The notes: generated by a model from the letters alone, not told the origin. Shown: positions 7,403 through 14,054, counted from the first letter of the stretch. The stretch: 16,301 nucleotides of DNA from a bacterium BMS3Bbin02 (GCA_002898115.1 BDTL01000031.1:1-16301), one strand, 5' to 3'. Made by a program: numbers and translations.

Positions 7403-7478
7403 CCGTCCCGGTTCGCTACCTTCCGAGCGTCCCTGGGATCGATGAGCCCGTAGCGCGTCCCGGCGGCCGGGCCGTTTG

Positions 7479-7484
7479 TAGGAT
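7479..7484 (+). promoter_or_regulatory. Possible -10 hexamer (TAGGAT) for the flavin reductase gene
   Basis: TAGGAT lies 26 bp before the ATG at 7511, which leaves a short leader containing the AGGAGA Shine-Dalgarno. No -35 is evident. Confidence 0.3.
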
Positions 7485-7510
7485 GGCGTCTCAGTCCAAC
7501 AGGAGAACCT

Positions 7511-7990
7511 ATGGAGTCGGATCAGTTTCGGGGGATTATGAGGCAGCTCGCCGCCGGAGTCACGGTTGTGACATCTCGCGATGGAACCGAACCGGTTGGG
7601 ATGACCGTTTCTGCGTTCACCTCTGTTGCAGTTGACCCACCATTGATTCTGGTGTGTCTGACGATTGGTGGAAGTACGACGAAAGCGGTGTCAGCAACGA
7701 ACAAGTTCACCGTAAACATCCTTGCCGACAACCAGGCGGCTCTATCGAACCGGTTCGCATTCATTGAACAGGATGAACGTTTCGACGGTCTTGACTGGAC
7801 GTGGAGCGATATCGGCACCCCCCGCCTTAGCGGGCTTCTTGCCCATCTGGACTGTGAGGTCGCTGATGCGGTCGTTGCTGGGGACCATGTTGTGTTTATC
7901 GGGGCTGTCGTTGGCGGCGACCGCAGTGAGGGGCGACCGCTGGTCTACACCAACGGCGGATACCACCGCCCGGAACCCATTCAGGGGTAG
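7511..7990 (+). CDS. Flavin reductase-like domain protein (HpaC-type)
   Basis: A 159-residue FMN-binding split-barrel protein. The N-terminus (FRGIMRQLAAGVTVVTS, then GMTVSAFTSVAVDPPLILVC) and the C-terminal GDHVVFIGAV with PLVYTNGGYHRP match the HpaC/NtaB-like flavin reductases, which reduce FMN or FAD with NAD(P)H for partner monooxygenases. No partner oxygenase is adjacent. The full family length is present. The ATG at 7511 follows AGGAGA at 7501-7506. It ends about 20 bp before the promoter of the aromatic-pathway attenuator and is probably a separate unit. Confidence 0.85.
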   Translation: MESDQFRGIMRQLAAGVTVVTSRDGTEPVGMTVSAFTSVAVDPPLILVCLTIGGSTTKAVSATNKFTVNILADNQAALSNRFAFIEQDERFDGLDWTWSDIGTPRLSGLLAHLDCEVADAVVAGDHVVFIGAVVGGDRSEGRPLVYTNGGYHRPEPIQG

Positions 7991-8011
7991 GTGTCAGGAC
8001 GCAATCGACCC

Positions 8012-8040
8012 TTGTCGGATCGGCGAATCGCGGGTACAGT
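8012..8040 (+). promoter_or_regulatory. Promoter of the attenuator-controlled DAHPS-like/CM gene
   Basis: A -35 TTGTCG (8012-8017), a 17-bp spacer and a -10 TACAGT (8035-8040) form a well-spaced sigma-70 type promoter. The -10 ends eight bases before the leader peptide ATG, so the transcript should start at or within two bases of that codon. Confidence 0.65.
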
Positions 8041-8048
8041 GGTCGCCA

Positions 8049-8117
8049 ATGCGAACACGTACCTACTTTTTTGCGTATTTCTTTACCGGGTCGATGGCCC
8101 GGGCAAGAGGTATGTGA
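8049..8117 (+). CDS. Tyr/Phe-rich attenuator leader peptide
   Basis: A 22-residue leaderless reading frame encoding YFFAYFFT at residues 6-13: two Tyr and four Phe in seven codons. The run closely resembles the FFAFFFT core of the E. coli pheA leader peptide. It lies immediately after a good promoter and before an intrinsic terminator, upstream of an aromatic amino acid pathway gene. The expected role is ribosome stalling when charged tRNA-Phe or tRNA-Tyr is short. It has no Shine-Dalgarno, as expected if the mRNA begins at the ATG. Confidence 0.85.
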   Translation: MRTRTYFFAYFFTGSMARARGM

Positions 8118-8147
8118 GCCGCTAAGTCGCACACCACGAAACGCCCG
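8086..8147 (+). promoter_or_regulatory. Candidate anti-terminator and pause hairpins
   Basis: CCGGG at 8086-8090 can pair with CCCGG at 8098-8102 across a 7-nt loop. Alternatively CGGGC at 8100-8104 can pair with GCCCG at 8143-8147, which is part of the left arm of the terminator. A ribosome stalled on the Phe/Tyr codons (8064-8084) would cover 8086-8090 and favour the second pairing. The pairings are short, so the exact fold is uncertain. Confidence 0.4.
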
Positions 8148-8177
8148 AAGCCATCACGAGGCTTCGGGTTTTTATTT
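8144..8177 (+). terminator. Intrinsic terminator acting as attenuator
   Basis: CCCGAAGCC (8144-8152) pairs perfectly with GGCTTCGGG (8160-8168) around a 7-nt loop, giving a 9-bp GC-rich stem followed by TTTTTATTT. It sits 26 bp after the leader peptide stop and 41 bp before the structural gene, the place where an attenuator belongs. Confidence 0.9.
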
Positions 8178-8218
8178 GTCCGCAGCCTCTCCCGATCATC
8201 GTCGTCTAGGGAGCCACC

Positions 8219-9295
8219 ATGCCAACCGATCCAACACCTACCAAACCGATTCTCAAGAGCCTTCGCAGGCCCGACGTTCAGACGACAGTCGTTGCGGTTG
8301 GCAGCGTTCGTTTCGGCGATGGGTCATATCCCGTGGTCGCAGGTCCTGTGGCGGTTGAATCCGAAGACCAATTGATGGCTGTTGCTACCGCTGTGATGAA
8401 GTCCGGGGCGTCAATGTTGCGCGCAGGCACGTTTCGGGCGGAAGAGAGTCCGTACGGATTCAAGGGTCTCGGGGAAGAGGCGATCTGGTTACTAGAGCAT
8501 GCCGGCAGACAAACGGGGCTTGCGACCGTAACTGAGGTCCTCGATTCAGCACACCTTGACCTCATTGCAGACCACGTTGACATGCTTGAGGTTGGTCCGG
8601 AGAACATGCAGAACTTCACTCTCCTGCGTGATGTGGGTCGCTCCGGCAAGCCGATCATCCTTACGAGGGGTCCCTCGGCAACGGTTGATGAACTATTGAT
8701 GGCTGCGGAATACATCCTCGCGGAGGACAATCCCAATCTTGTGCTGTGTGAGCGTGGGAGTCGTGGTTTTGATCCACGGACGACCGACACGGTTGATATC
8801 ACGGCGATACCGGCGATCCAGCAGCTTTCACATTTGCCGGTCATCATTCATCCAGCGCCCGCAAAGGGCGGTATCGACCTGATGGAGCCGCTTGCCATGG
8901 CGGGCAGAGGCGCCGGCGCCGATGGACTTATCGTGTCTGTTCACCCTGATCCAGCCAACGCGTTGGCCGGGAACGGCAGCCAGATGACGGTGAAGGGGTT
9001 CACCGTGTTGATGGATCGCCTCGGGATTCCTGCAATGCGTGACGAGATTGATCGGCTTGACCGTGAGATCATCAAGCTCCTGAAACGCCGGCTGCACAGT
9101 TCGGTCGGTATTGCTCACATTAAGGTTGCACGTGGGTTGGCGCTCCGTTCACCCGACCGGGAAGCAGAACTCCTTGATGAGGCGGCCGACGATGCCGTAG
9201 AACTCGGTATAGACCCAGCCTACGTCCGCGCAATCATGGAAGTTGTTCTTGAGTACTCGCGCAGCGCCCAGGAGCGGGCGGTAGGCGCCACGTAA
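8219..9295 (+). CDS. DAHP synthase-like (degenerate) / chorismate mutase fusion
   Basis: A 358-residue two-domain protein. Residues 20-268 follow the type I-beta DAHP synthase/KDO8P synthase fold (SPYGFKGLGEE, TVTEVLD, QNFTLLRDVG, LCERG, VHPDPANAL). Its active site is eroded: AGPC is AGPV (V44), KPRTS is RAEES (73-77), DPSH is HPAP (211-214), EVHP is SVHP (S240), and the last Asp ligand is G251. Residues 270-352 form an AroQ chorismate mutase that aligns without gaps to E. coli P-protein mutase: R274, R291, K302, R314, E315, S347 and Q351 are kept, and the D48 equivalent is S311. It should convert chorismate to prephenate; DAHP synthesis is doubtful. The start has AGGGAG five bases upstream, and expression is under the leader attenuator. 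Confidence 0.85.
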   Translation: MPTDPTPTKPILKSLRRPDVQTTVVAVGSVRFGDGSYPVVAGPVAVESEDQLMAVATAVMKSGASMLRAGTFRAEESPYGFKGLGEEAIWLLEHAGRQTGLATVTEVLDSAHLDLIADHVDMLEVGPENMQNFTLLRDVGRSGKPIILTRGPSATVDELLMAAEYILAEDNPNLVLCERGSRGFDPRTTDTVDITAIPAIQQLSHLPVIIHPAPAKGGIDLMEPLAMAGRGAGADGLIVSVHPDPANALAGNGSQMTVKGFTVLMDRLGIPAMRDEIDRLDREIIKLLKRRLHSSVGIAHIKVARGLALRSPDREAELLDEAADDAVELGIDPAYVRAIMEVVLEYSRSAQERAVGAT

Positions 9296-9377
9296 CGCGA
9301 GGAGCTGGCCGAGTGCCACCTGTCGCCACCGGCGCACACGGTGCATGGTGGGCTACCTCGTTCGGAGGCCACGTGCA

Positions 9378-9860
9378 ATGCTCATCAACGAGCTCCCAAA
9401 GATCGACCGGAGACCCAGGATCCCCAAGGGTGGGAAGGGGCTCGGTATCGGCGCCGCCATAGCCGCGCTCGCGATTGTGTTCTTTGCGTACCAAACACAA
9501 ACGGCCGAATCCGACGCGATCGACACGTCTTCGGTCGTGTGGCAGCCGTCATCGAACTTTCCGTGTGATTCAGTGGAGGCGCTGAATCGTGATCTCGCGG
9601 TGGGTGCGGATCTGGTTTGTCTTCGGATCGATCTCCCCGGTCAGGGTCAGCGGCTCGTTGTGATGGCGTCCGACGTGACGGGAATCGTGTTGGCAATCGA
9701 TGGTGACACGGTCAGTGTTGCGGTGTCGCCGATCATTCCGGCCATCGAGGGTCTCGGCGGAGCATCCATCGGACTCCTGGATAAGACCACGGTGGCGGTG
9801 CGCTCTGGGGACGAAATAGTGCAGCTGTTTCCCCTGGCGCCGAATGGAGACGGTCGCTAG
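9378..9860 (+). CDS. Membrane-anchored protein of unknown function
   Basis: A 160-residue protein with a basic cytoplasmic N-terminus (KIDRRPRIPKGGK), one hydrophobic helix (about 21-38) and an extracytoplasmic domain of about 120 residues with two cysteines (63 and 81) that could form a disulfide. No family is recognised; the hydrophobic beta-rich pattern suggests a small secreted beta-domain. GGAGG nine bases before the ATG at 9378 favours this start over the in-frame ATG at 9345. It follows the aromatic-pathway gene by 82 bp on the same strand with no terminator seen, so read-through is possible. It converges on tag with a 6-bp gap. Confidence 0.65.
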   Translation: MLINELPKIDRRPRIPKGGKGLGIGAAIAALAIVFFAYQTQTAESDAIDTSSVVWQPSSNFPCDSVEALNRDLAVGADLVCLRIDLPGQGQRLVVMASDVTGIVLAIDGDTVSVAVSPIIPAIEGLGGASIGLLDKTTVAVRSGDEIVQLFPLAPNGDGR

Positions 9861-9866
9861 GGCGTG

Positions 9867-10478
9867 TTACGCCGGGCGCTTGTACGCCGCCCGAGCCTTC
9901 GTGACCACCGGATGTGTTGCGCAGTCGGGTAGATGGTCGTTGACGATCCCCATTGCTTGCATGAACGCATACGCCGTTGTCGGGCCAAAGAACTTGAATC
10001 CCCGTTTCTTAAGGTCCTTGGCCATCGCTGTCGACTCGGGAGTCTTCGCTTCTCCGATCGACCGGCTCGTAGTGTCATCGGGTTCGTAGCGCCAGAAGTA
10101 GGAGGCGAGTGACCCGAACTCTTCGCGCACTTCCTGTGCTCGACCGGCATTGTTGATGGTTGCTTCGATCTTGCCGCGGTGTCGGATGATTCGTACATCG
10201 GTGAGTAGACGCTCGACATCCTGCTCCCCGAATTCGGCAACAACATCGAAGTCGAAACCGGCGAACACCTCGCGAAATGACTCCCGTTTGTTGAGAATCG
10301 TTAACCAACTCAACCCGGATTGGAAGCCCTCAAGACAGAGTTTCTCGAAGAGTCGGTGGTTGTCGGACGCCGGCAGCCCCCACTCGGTGTCGTGGTACAT
10401 CCTGTATATCTCCGGCTCAGCACCCCACCAGCAGCGGGTGACTCCGTCGTCGCCGGTCGTGACGGTGAAAGGTTCCAT
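9867..10478 (-). CDS. tag: DNA-3-methyladenine glycosylase I
   Basis: A 203-residue base-excision repair enzyme that removes 3-methyladenine from alkylated DNA. It aligns along its length with E. coli Tag: the zinc ligands C16 (RCWW), H29 (YHDTEWG), and the His and Cys of NDHLPDC near the C-terminus are kept, as is the catalytic Glu in CLEGFQSGLSW (E50). IIRHRGKI and LKKRGFKFFG are near-identical family blocks. I prefer ATG 10478 to GTG 10493 because a TACATT hexamer lies six bases upstream, which suits leaderless initiation. It is 33 bp downstream of the transketolase C-subunit gene and may also be read from the SoxR-controlled promoter. Confidence 0.95.
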   Translation of the reverse strand: MEPFTVTTGDDGVTRCWWGAEPEIYRMYHDTEWGLPASDNHRLFEKLCLEGFQSGLSWLTILNKRESFREVFAGFDFDVVAEFGEQDVERLLTDVRIIRHRGKIEATINNAGRAQEVREEFGSLASYFWRYEPDDTTSRSIGEAKTPESTAMAKDLKKRGFKFFGPTTAYAFMQAMGIVNDHLPDCATHPVVTKARAAYKRPA

Positions 10479-10484
10479 GGTGTG

Positions 10485-10490
10485 AATGTA
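10485..10490 (-). promoter_or_regulatory. -10 hexamer (TACATT) for tag
   Basis: On the minus strand TACATT ends six bases before the tag ATG, so it would give a leaderless tag transcript independent of the upstream transketolase genes. No good -35 is seen. Confidence 0.4.
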
Positions 10491-10511
10491 CACCGTATCT
10501 GTGACAGAAAG

Positions 10512-11399
10512 TTACGAGAGCCACTCAGTAATCTGGTGGCGGATGCCGGTCGCATTGAGACCATGGTGGGCTTCGTGGTCGGCAACCGTCCCGTACAGAC
10601 GATGTTCGCCGAGCGGAACACCGATACCGAGGAAGCGGCGAGGCCGATCGCTGAGCTGGCCGGCGATCCGTCCCAGCGATGTCCCTGCAGTTGTGGGTTC
10701 GACGATGATGAGATCGTCGCCCTTCATGGTTGCCGCGAGATCCGCCGGCGACTGGGCCAGCGGCGCCGCCGTATACGCTACCGCAACGTCCATATCGCCG
10801 GCCGCGGCCAACACACGGTCGAGCATCGGTCCGACGGCGATCACGAGGGGGGAACCGGACAAGCCGCTCCGAATCGTCGTGAGACGCGAGGGGTGTTCCA
10901 CCGCGGACGAATTCTGTGTTGCATCGAGACGGATGTACACCTTGTCGGTGCGCTCAGCAGCGTCTCGGAGGAGCAGCCTCGCTTCGTCAGCGTGACCGGG
11001 AATGTACACAGTCCAGGCGGGGAGAGCGTTAATGAGTGAGACGTCTTCCGGCGCTGCGTGAGTGCGACCCGAACCGGGATCGTCGTAGCTGGCTCCGATA
11101 CTCACCAGAATCGCTCCAACCCCCTGGTGACCGAGGTCGAGCTTGATTTGTTCGTACGCTCGTTCGATAAGAAACGGCGTGTAGGAATGGGCAATGGGGC
11201 GCATGCCTTCGAGCGCCATGCCACCGGTAACACTCAGCATGAGCTGCTCGCGGATGCCGACGTTGAAGACCCGGTGAGGGAAGGCGGCGATAGCCCCGGA
11301 GCGCTCGAAGGGTCCGACGCTGATATCGGCCAACACCACGGCGATGTCGTCTCGTTCGGCGAGAAGTGCAGTCGCCGTTTCGACGAACGCCGCCCTCAT
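10512..11399 (-). CDS. Transketolase, C-terminal subunit (split type)
   Basis: A 295-residue protein with the pyrimidine-binding and C-terminal domains of transketolase. VFNVGIREQLML contains the Glu (E51) that activates thiamine diphosphate, followed by GGMALEGMRPIAHSYTPFLIERAYEQIKLD in the family pattern, and the helical and TIM-like C-terminal domain ends at residue 295. It overlaps the N-terminal subunit gene by an ATGA junction, which ensures stoichiometric synthesis. Together they should transfer two-carbon ketol units in the pentose phosphate pathway or act on an unusual sugar. Both subunits are shorter than typical split transketolases (usually about 275 and 310), so the substrate may differ. 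Confidence 0.85.
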   Translation of the reverse strand: MRAAFVETATALLAERDDIAVVLADISVGPFERSGAIAAFPHRVFNVGIREQLMLSVTGGMALEGMRPIAHSYTPFLIERAYEQIKLDLGHQGVGAILVSIGASYDDPGSGRTHAAPEDVSLINALPAWTVYIPGHADEARLLLRDAAERTDKVYIRLDATQNSSAVEHPSRLTTIRSGLSGSPLVIAVGPMLDRVLAAAGDMDVAVAYTAAPLAQSPADLAATMKGDDLIIVEPTTAGTSLGRIAGQLSDRPRRFLGIGVPLGEHRLYGTVADHEAHHGLNATGIRHQITEWLS

Positions 11400-12088
11400 G
11401 AGGCACTCCGTTCGGTGTGGGCAACGACCACATGAGGGCGATCGTGCGCAGTGTTGAGAGCCGTTGCGAGGGCGACAACGTCTTGCCCGTTGACGTTGGA
11501 GGAGACCCAGCCTTCGACCTCGAACCGGGAGCCGATGCTGTCGTTCCAGCCGTAGGTCGAGCTGTTGTTGTCGATGACGATTACCGTCAGTCGCTCCATT
11601 CGGAGGCGGCCGGCGACCTGGATTGCTTCCATGTTCGAGCCCTCGTCGAGTTCTCCGTCACCAATCAGGACGTAGAGCCGCGGGGTGGTCAGTCGTTTCG
11701 CTTGCAACGCTCGATAGGCGCCGATCGCTAACCCGAGACCGTGACCGAGCGATCCGCTCGCGATCTCTACACCCGGTACCAACGTCCGGTCGGGGTGGTG
11801 CCCGAGCGGGCTGGTCAACGAGCCGAAGCTATCGAGCATGTCCGGATTGATGAAACCGTGGGCTGCGAGTACGGCGTAGTAGGCATGGGGTCCGTGTCCC
11901 TTCGAGAGATAGAACCGGTCCCGCAGTTCATCGTGCGGGTTGTCGGGCTCGATCCGAAGCACGCGTGAGTACAACGCCCAGAGAACATGGAGCGTTGAGT
12001 GTGCGCCGGTGTTGTGCTTTTCGTCACCTGTGAGACGGGAAAGGAGTCGGTGCAATGGGGCCAGGTCGTTGGAATGTGTTGGAGTCAT
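11396..12088 (-). CDS. Transketolase, N-terminal subunit (split type)
   Basis: A 230-residue thiamine-diphosphate-binding subunit. FYLSKGHGPHAYYAVLAAHG (60-78) is the conserved early block, GSLGHGLGLAIGAY follows, and the cofactor and metal motif runs from GDGELDEGSNMEA (GDG at 143-145) to DNNSSTYGW (N174, N175). It is the first gene of the operon with its C-terminal partner and perhaps tag. A -10 hexamer ends six bases before the ATG, so it is probably leaderless, and its promoter holds a SoxR box. The homodimeric single-chain form is more usual, but split versions are well known in actinobacteria and archaea. Confidence 0.87.
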   Translation of the reverse strand: MTPTHSNDLAPLHRLLSRLTGDEKHNTGAHSTLHVLWALYSRVLRIEPDNPHDELRDRFYLSKGHGPHAYYAVLAAHGFINPDMLDSFGSLTSPLGHHPDRTLVPGVEIASGSLGHGLGLAIGAYRALQAKRLTTPRLYVLIGDGELDEGSNMEAIQVAGRLRMERLTVIVIDNNSSTYGWNDSIGSRFEVEGWVSSNVNGQDVVALATALNTAHDRPHVVVAHTERSAS

Positions 12089-12094
12089 ATGACA

Positions 12095-12125
12095 ACCCTA
12101 AAACCTCAAGGTAACTTGAAGTCAA
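12095..12125 (-). promoter_or_regulatory. SoxR-controlled promoter of the split transketolase operon
   Basis: On the minus strand a -35 TTGACT (12120-12125) and -10 TAGGGT (12095-12100) are 19 bp apart, the over-long spacing typical of promoters activated by MerR-family proteins. Inside it lies CCTCAAGGTAACTTGAAG (12104-12121 on the plus strand), which matches the E. coli soxS operator CCTCAAGTTAACTTGAGG at 16 of 18 positions. The soxR gene is divergent and starts 27 bp beyond the box, so SoxR may also control its own transcription. Confidence 0.85.
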
Positions 12126-12147
12126 GCTGATACTCGCGGAGGTGATC

Positions 12148-12588
12148 ATGGATTCGGAACTAGCGATAGGGGACGTTGCGAGTCGATCGGGCGTTGCGGC
12201 TTCTGCGCTCCGATTCTACGAAGAACGGGGGCTGATCGCATCGACGCGCAACCAAGGGAATCAGCGCCGATACGACCGATCGGTCCTTCGCAGGGTTGCG
12301 ATCATTCGGGCGGCGCAATCGGTTGGGTTGACGCTTGCTGAGATCTCCGAGTCTCTCGGGACCCTGCCGTCCGGTAGAGCTCCAGACGCAAGAGATTGGA
12401 CGCGCCTTTCCGGAGCCTGGCGTACGGCGTTGGACGACCGGATCGAGAGTTTGATCGCGCTCCGAGATCAGCTCACCGACTGTATCGGGTGCGGTTGTGT
12501 CTCACTCGTGTCCTGTGGTCTGGTGAACTATGGCGATATCCTCGGAGCCGATGGTGCCGGCGCACGCCTATTCCGTGTCGAGTCGTAG
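12148..12588 (+). CDS. soxR: SoxR, [2Fe-2S] redox-sensing MerR-family regulator
   Basis: A 146-residue transcription factor. The N-terminal MerR winged helix is clear (IGDVASRSGVAASALRFYEE, then GNQRRYDRSVLRRV), followed by the dimerisation helix (about 78-110). The cluster motif is C112-x2-C115-x-C117-x5-C123 (CIGCGCVSLVSC), diagnostic of SoxR over other MerR proteins. Oxidation of the cluster by superoxide or redox-cycling compounds activates target promoters by untwisting an over-long spacer. The ATG at 12148 has GGAGGTGATC directly upstream; the GTG at 12142 lies inside that Shine-Dalgarno. Actinobacterial SoxR proteins usually act directly, without SoxS. Confidence 0.95.
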   Translation: MDSELAIGDVASRSGVAASALRFYEERGLIASTRNQGNQRRYDRSVLRRVAIIRAAQSVGLTLAEISESLGTLPSGRAPDARDWTRLSGAWRTALDDRIESLIALRDQLTDCIGCGCVSLVSCGLVNYGDILGADGAGARLFRVES

Positions 12589-12650
12589 ACGCTGATGGCG
12601 CGGTACCGCCGGGTACCATCGAACGTGGATCGACCGCGGAGGGGAAGATA

Positions 12651-13943
12651 ATGAGGAACTACCGGCTCGCGATGTTCGCACCGCTCGTGTTTGGTGTGCT
12701 CCTTGCAGGGTGTGCAGCTTCGTCGTCGGGTAATGAACAGCCGGTCTCGTCGACCGCCGTCTCTCTCGCCCCGATCGATTACACGTCGCTGCGAATCGCA
12801 CCACCACCTGACGGTGGCATGTATATCGGGCAGTACGGGTGGAATCCTGGAGATGTTGACACCTTTGAGGCTGCGATTGGCCGACGAACCGCATTGTTCT
12901 CGTCGGAATACCCGATGGCGGTCGATGAGGACCTCGATCCGGTGTTTCTCCTGGACGTCGCCGAACAAGCCTGGGACGAAGGCAAGGCCGTCATTGTGCA
13001 TGCCTACGGCGCATCGCCGATGCCGATCCCAATCCGCAAGCCCGGGTTCACTGTCGACAAGTTGCTACAAGGGGAGTACGACGGGGGTCTACGCCAACTC
13101 GCCGGTCAGTTCCGGGAGTTTGGCAAACCCATGTTCTTCTTCTCGACACGCGAACCCAACGGTATCGGAGAAGAGTGGTTGGGTGGTTTCGGTCCAGGTG
13201 GGGATCAGGACATCTGGTGGGCGATGGAGAACGAGCAGGGGGTTGCTGAATTCGATCCATCCGGGTATCCGAACGCATCTCTCTACGCCGACCTGGGTGA
13301 TCCGACGGTGAGCGATGGTGTTGAGAGGCTGATCGCCGCACAAAGGTACTACTACGACTTCTTCGTCCGCCAGGAAGGGCTGGCCTTCTTGACCTTCGAT
13401 TCGATGGGCTGGGCAGCAATCCCGTGGCAAGATTTTGCGGAAGAGTTTGAGGTTCGTCCCGGTGATGCCAATTACCGAATGATTCGAACAAGTTTCGGAT
13501 TCGACTACGCGTATCCGGGAGATGAGTACGTTGATTGGGTCAGCGTCACCTGGTACATGATGGACCGGGGTGGGGTTAGAACTTCGATCACGGACCAGTT
13601 GGTGGCGTTCGCCACGGTGATCGCGCAAGTCAGAGCTACCGCTCCGGGCAAGCCGATCTTCATCATCGAGATGGGCTTCCCCGACGGCGTAAACCAGGAT
13701 TCTGCGTGGGCTGCGGAGAAAGTCACCGCCGGGCTCAATGCGCTGATCACGCAGTATCCCGACGTGGCCGGTTTCGCCATGTGGTCACAGATTGCAGGTC
13801 TTGATCCGATGGACGCCCTCGTCCGACCGGGTACGGCTCAAGGGGAAGCGTTCCGTGAACTCGTCGACGCCAACCCGGACCGCTTCTCCTCGTGCGTCTA
13901 CTTCTCGGACGGCAGCCGGATGCCGACATGTGAGAAGAAGTAG
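12651..13943 (+). CDS. Lipoprotein with GH26-like glycosidase domain
   Basis: A 430-residue exported lipoprotein: signal peptide with lipobox LLAGC (C21), Ser-rich linker, then a TIM-barrel-like domain. Two segments match the clan GH-A/GH26 catalytic pattern: STREPNG after PMFFF, with E168 as the presumed acid/base, and KPIFIIEMGFP, with E340 as the presumed nucleophile; WVSVTWYMMD lies between in a conserved position. It probably hydrolyses a beta-mannan-type or related polysaccharide, or is a divergent relative. The ATG at 12651 follows GGAGGGG; longer in-frame versions run into soxR and lose the signal peptide. It is 62 bp downstream of soxR and may be co-transcribed or use its own weak -10 (TACCAT, 12614). 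Confidence 0.7.
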   Translation: MRNYRLAMFAPLVFGVLLAGCAASSSGNEQPVSSTAVSLAPIDYTSLRIAPPPDGGMYIGQYGWNPGDVDTFEAAIGRRTALFSSEYPMAVDEDLDPVFLLDVAEQAWDEGKAVIVHAYGASPMPIPIRKPGFTVDKLLQGEYDGGLRQLAGQFREFGKPMFFFSTREPNGIGEEWLGGFGPGGDQDIWWAMENEQGVAEFDPSGYPNASLYADLGDPTVSDGVERLIAAQRYYYDFFVRQEGLAFLTFDSMGWAAIPWQDFAEEFEVRPGDANYRMIRTSFGFDYAYPGDEYVDWVSVTWYMMDRGGVRTSITDQLVAFATVIAQVRATAPGKPIFIIEMGFPDGVNQDSAWAAEKVTAGLNALITQYPDVAGFAMWSQIAGLDPMDALVRPGTAQGEAFRELVDANPDRFSSCVYFSDGSRMPTCEKK

Positions 13944-14002
13944 AGGGTCCAGACTGCGTTGAGCGTCGGCATTGGTCTTTGTGAGCCGCATCTTCCAAAA
14001 AC

Positions 14003-14054
14003 ATGTACGATATACATTATCTATAGTGCAATAGTTATTATGGAACTGTATAGT
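14003..14054 (+). promoter_or_regulatory. AT-rich promoter/operator region before the serine hydrolase
   Basis: The block holds an inverted repeat ATGTA-CGATA-TACAT (14003-14017) and two TATAGT hexamers (14022-14027 and 14049-14054), either of which could be a -10. The palindrome overlaps the -35 zone of the first, as expected for a repressor operator. No -35 consensus is clear. The rest of the 13944-14098 gap shows no obvious terminator. Confidence 0.4.

Noticed and set aside
7453..7475. CCCGG-CGG-CCGGG hairpin after the ATPase gene as a terminator
   Set aside because: The stem is only five base pairs with a 3-nt loop and no T-tract follows, so an intrinsic terminator is not supported.
10479..10493. 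GTG start of tag at 10493
   Set aside because: It lies upstream of the -10 hexamer TACATT, adds only five residues not found in the family and has no Shine-Dalgarno.
12396..12650. N-terminal extension of the GH26-like protein into soxR
   Set aside because: The added residues overlap the SoxR cluster-motif coding region, are Arg-rich, and would bury the lipoprotein signal; ATG 12651 has a strong Shine-Dalgarno.
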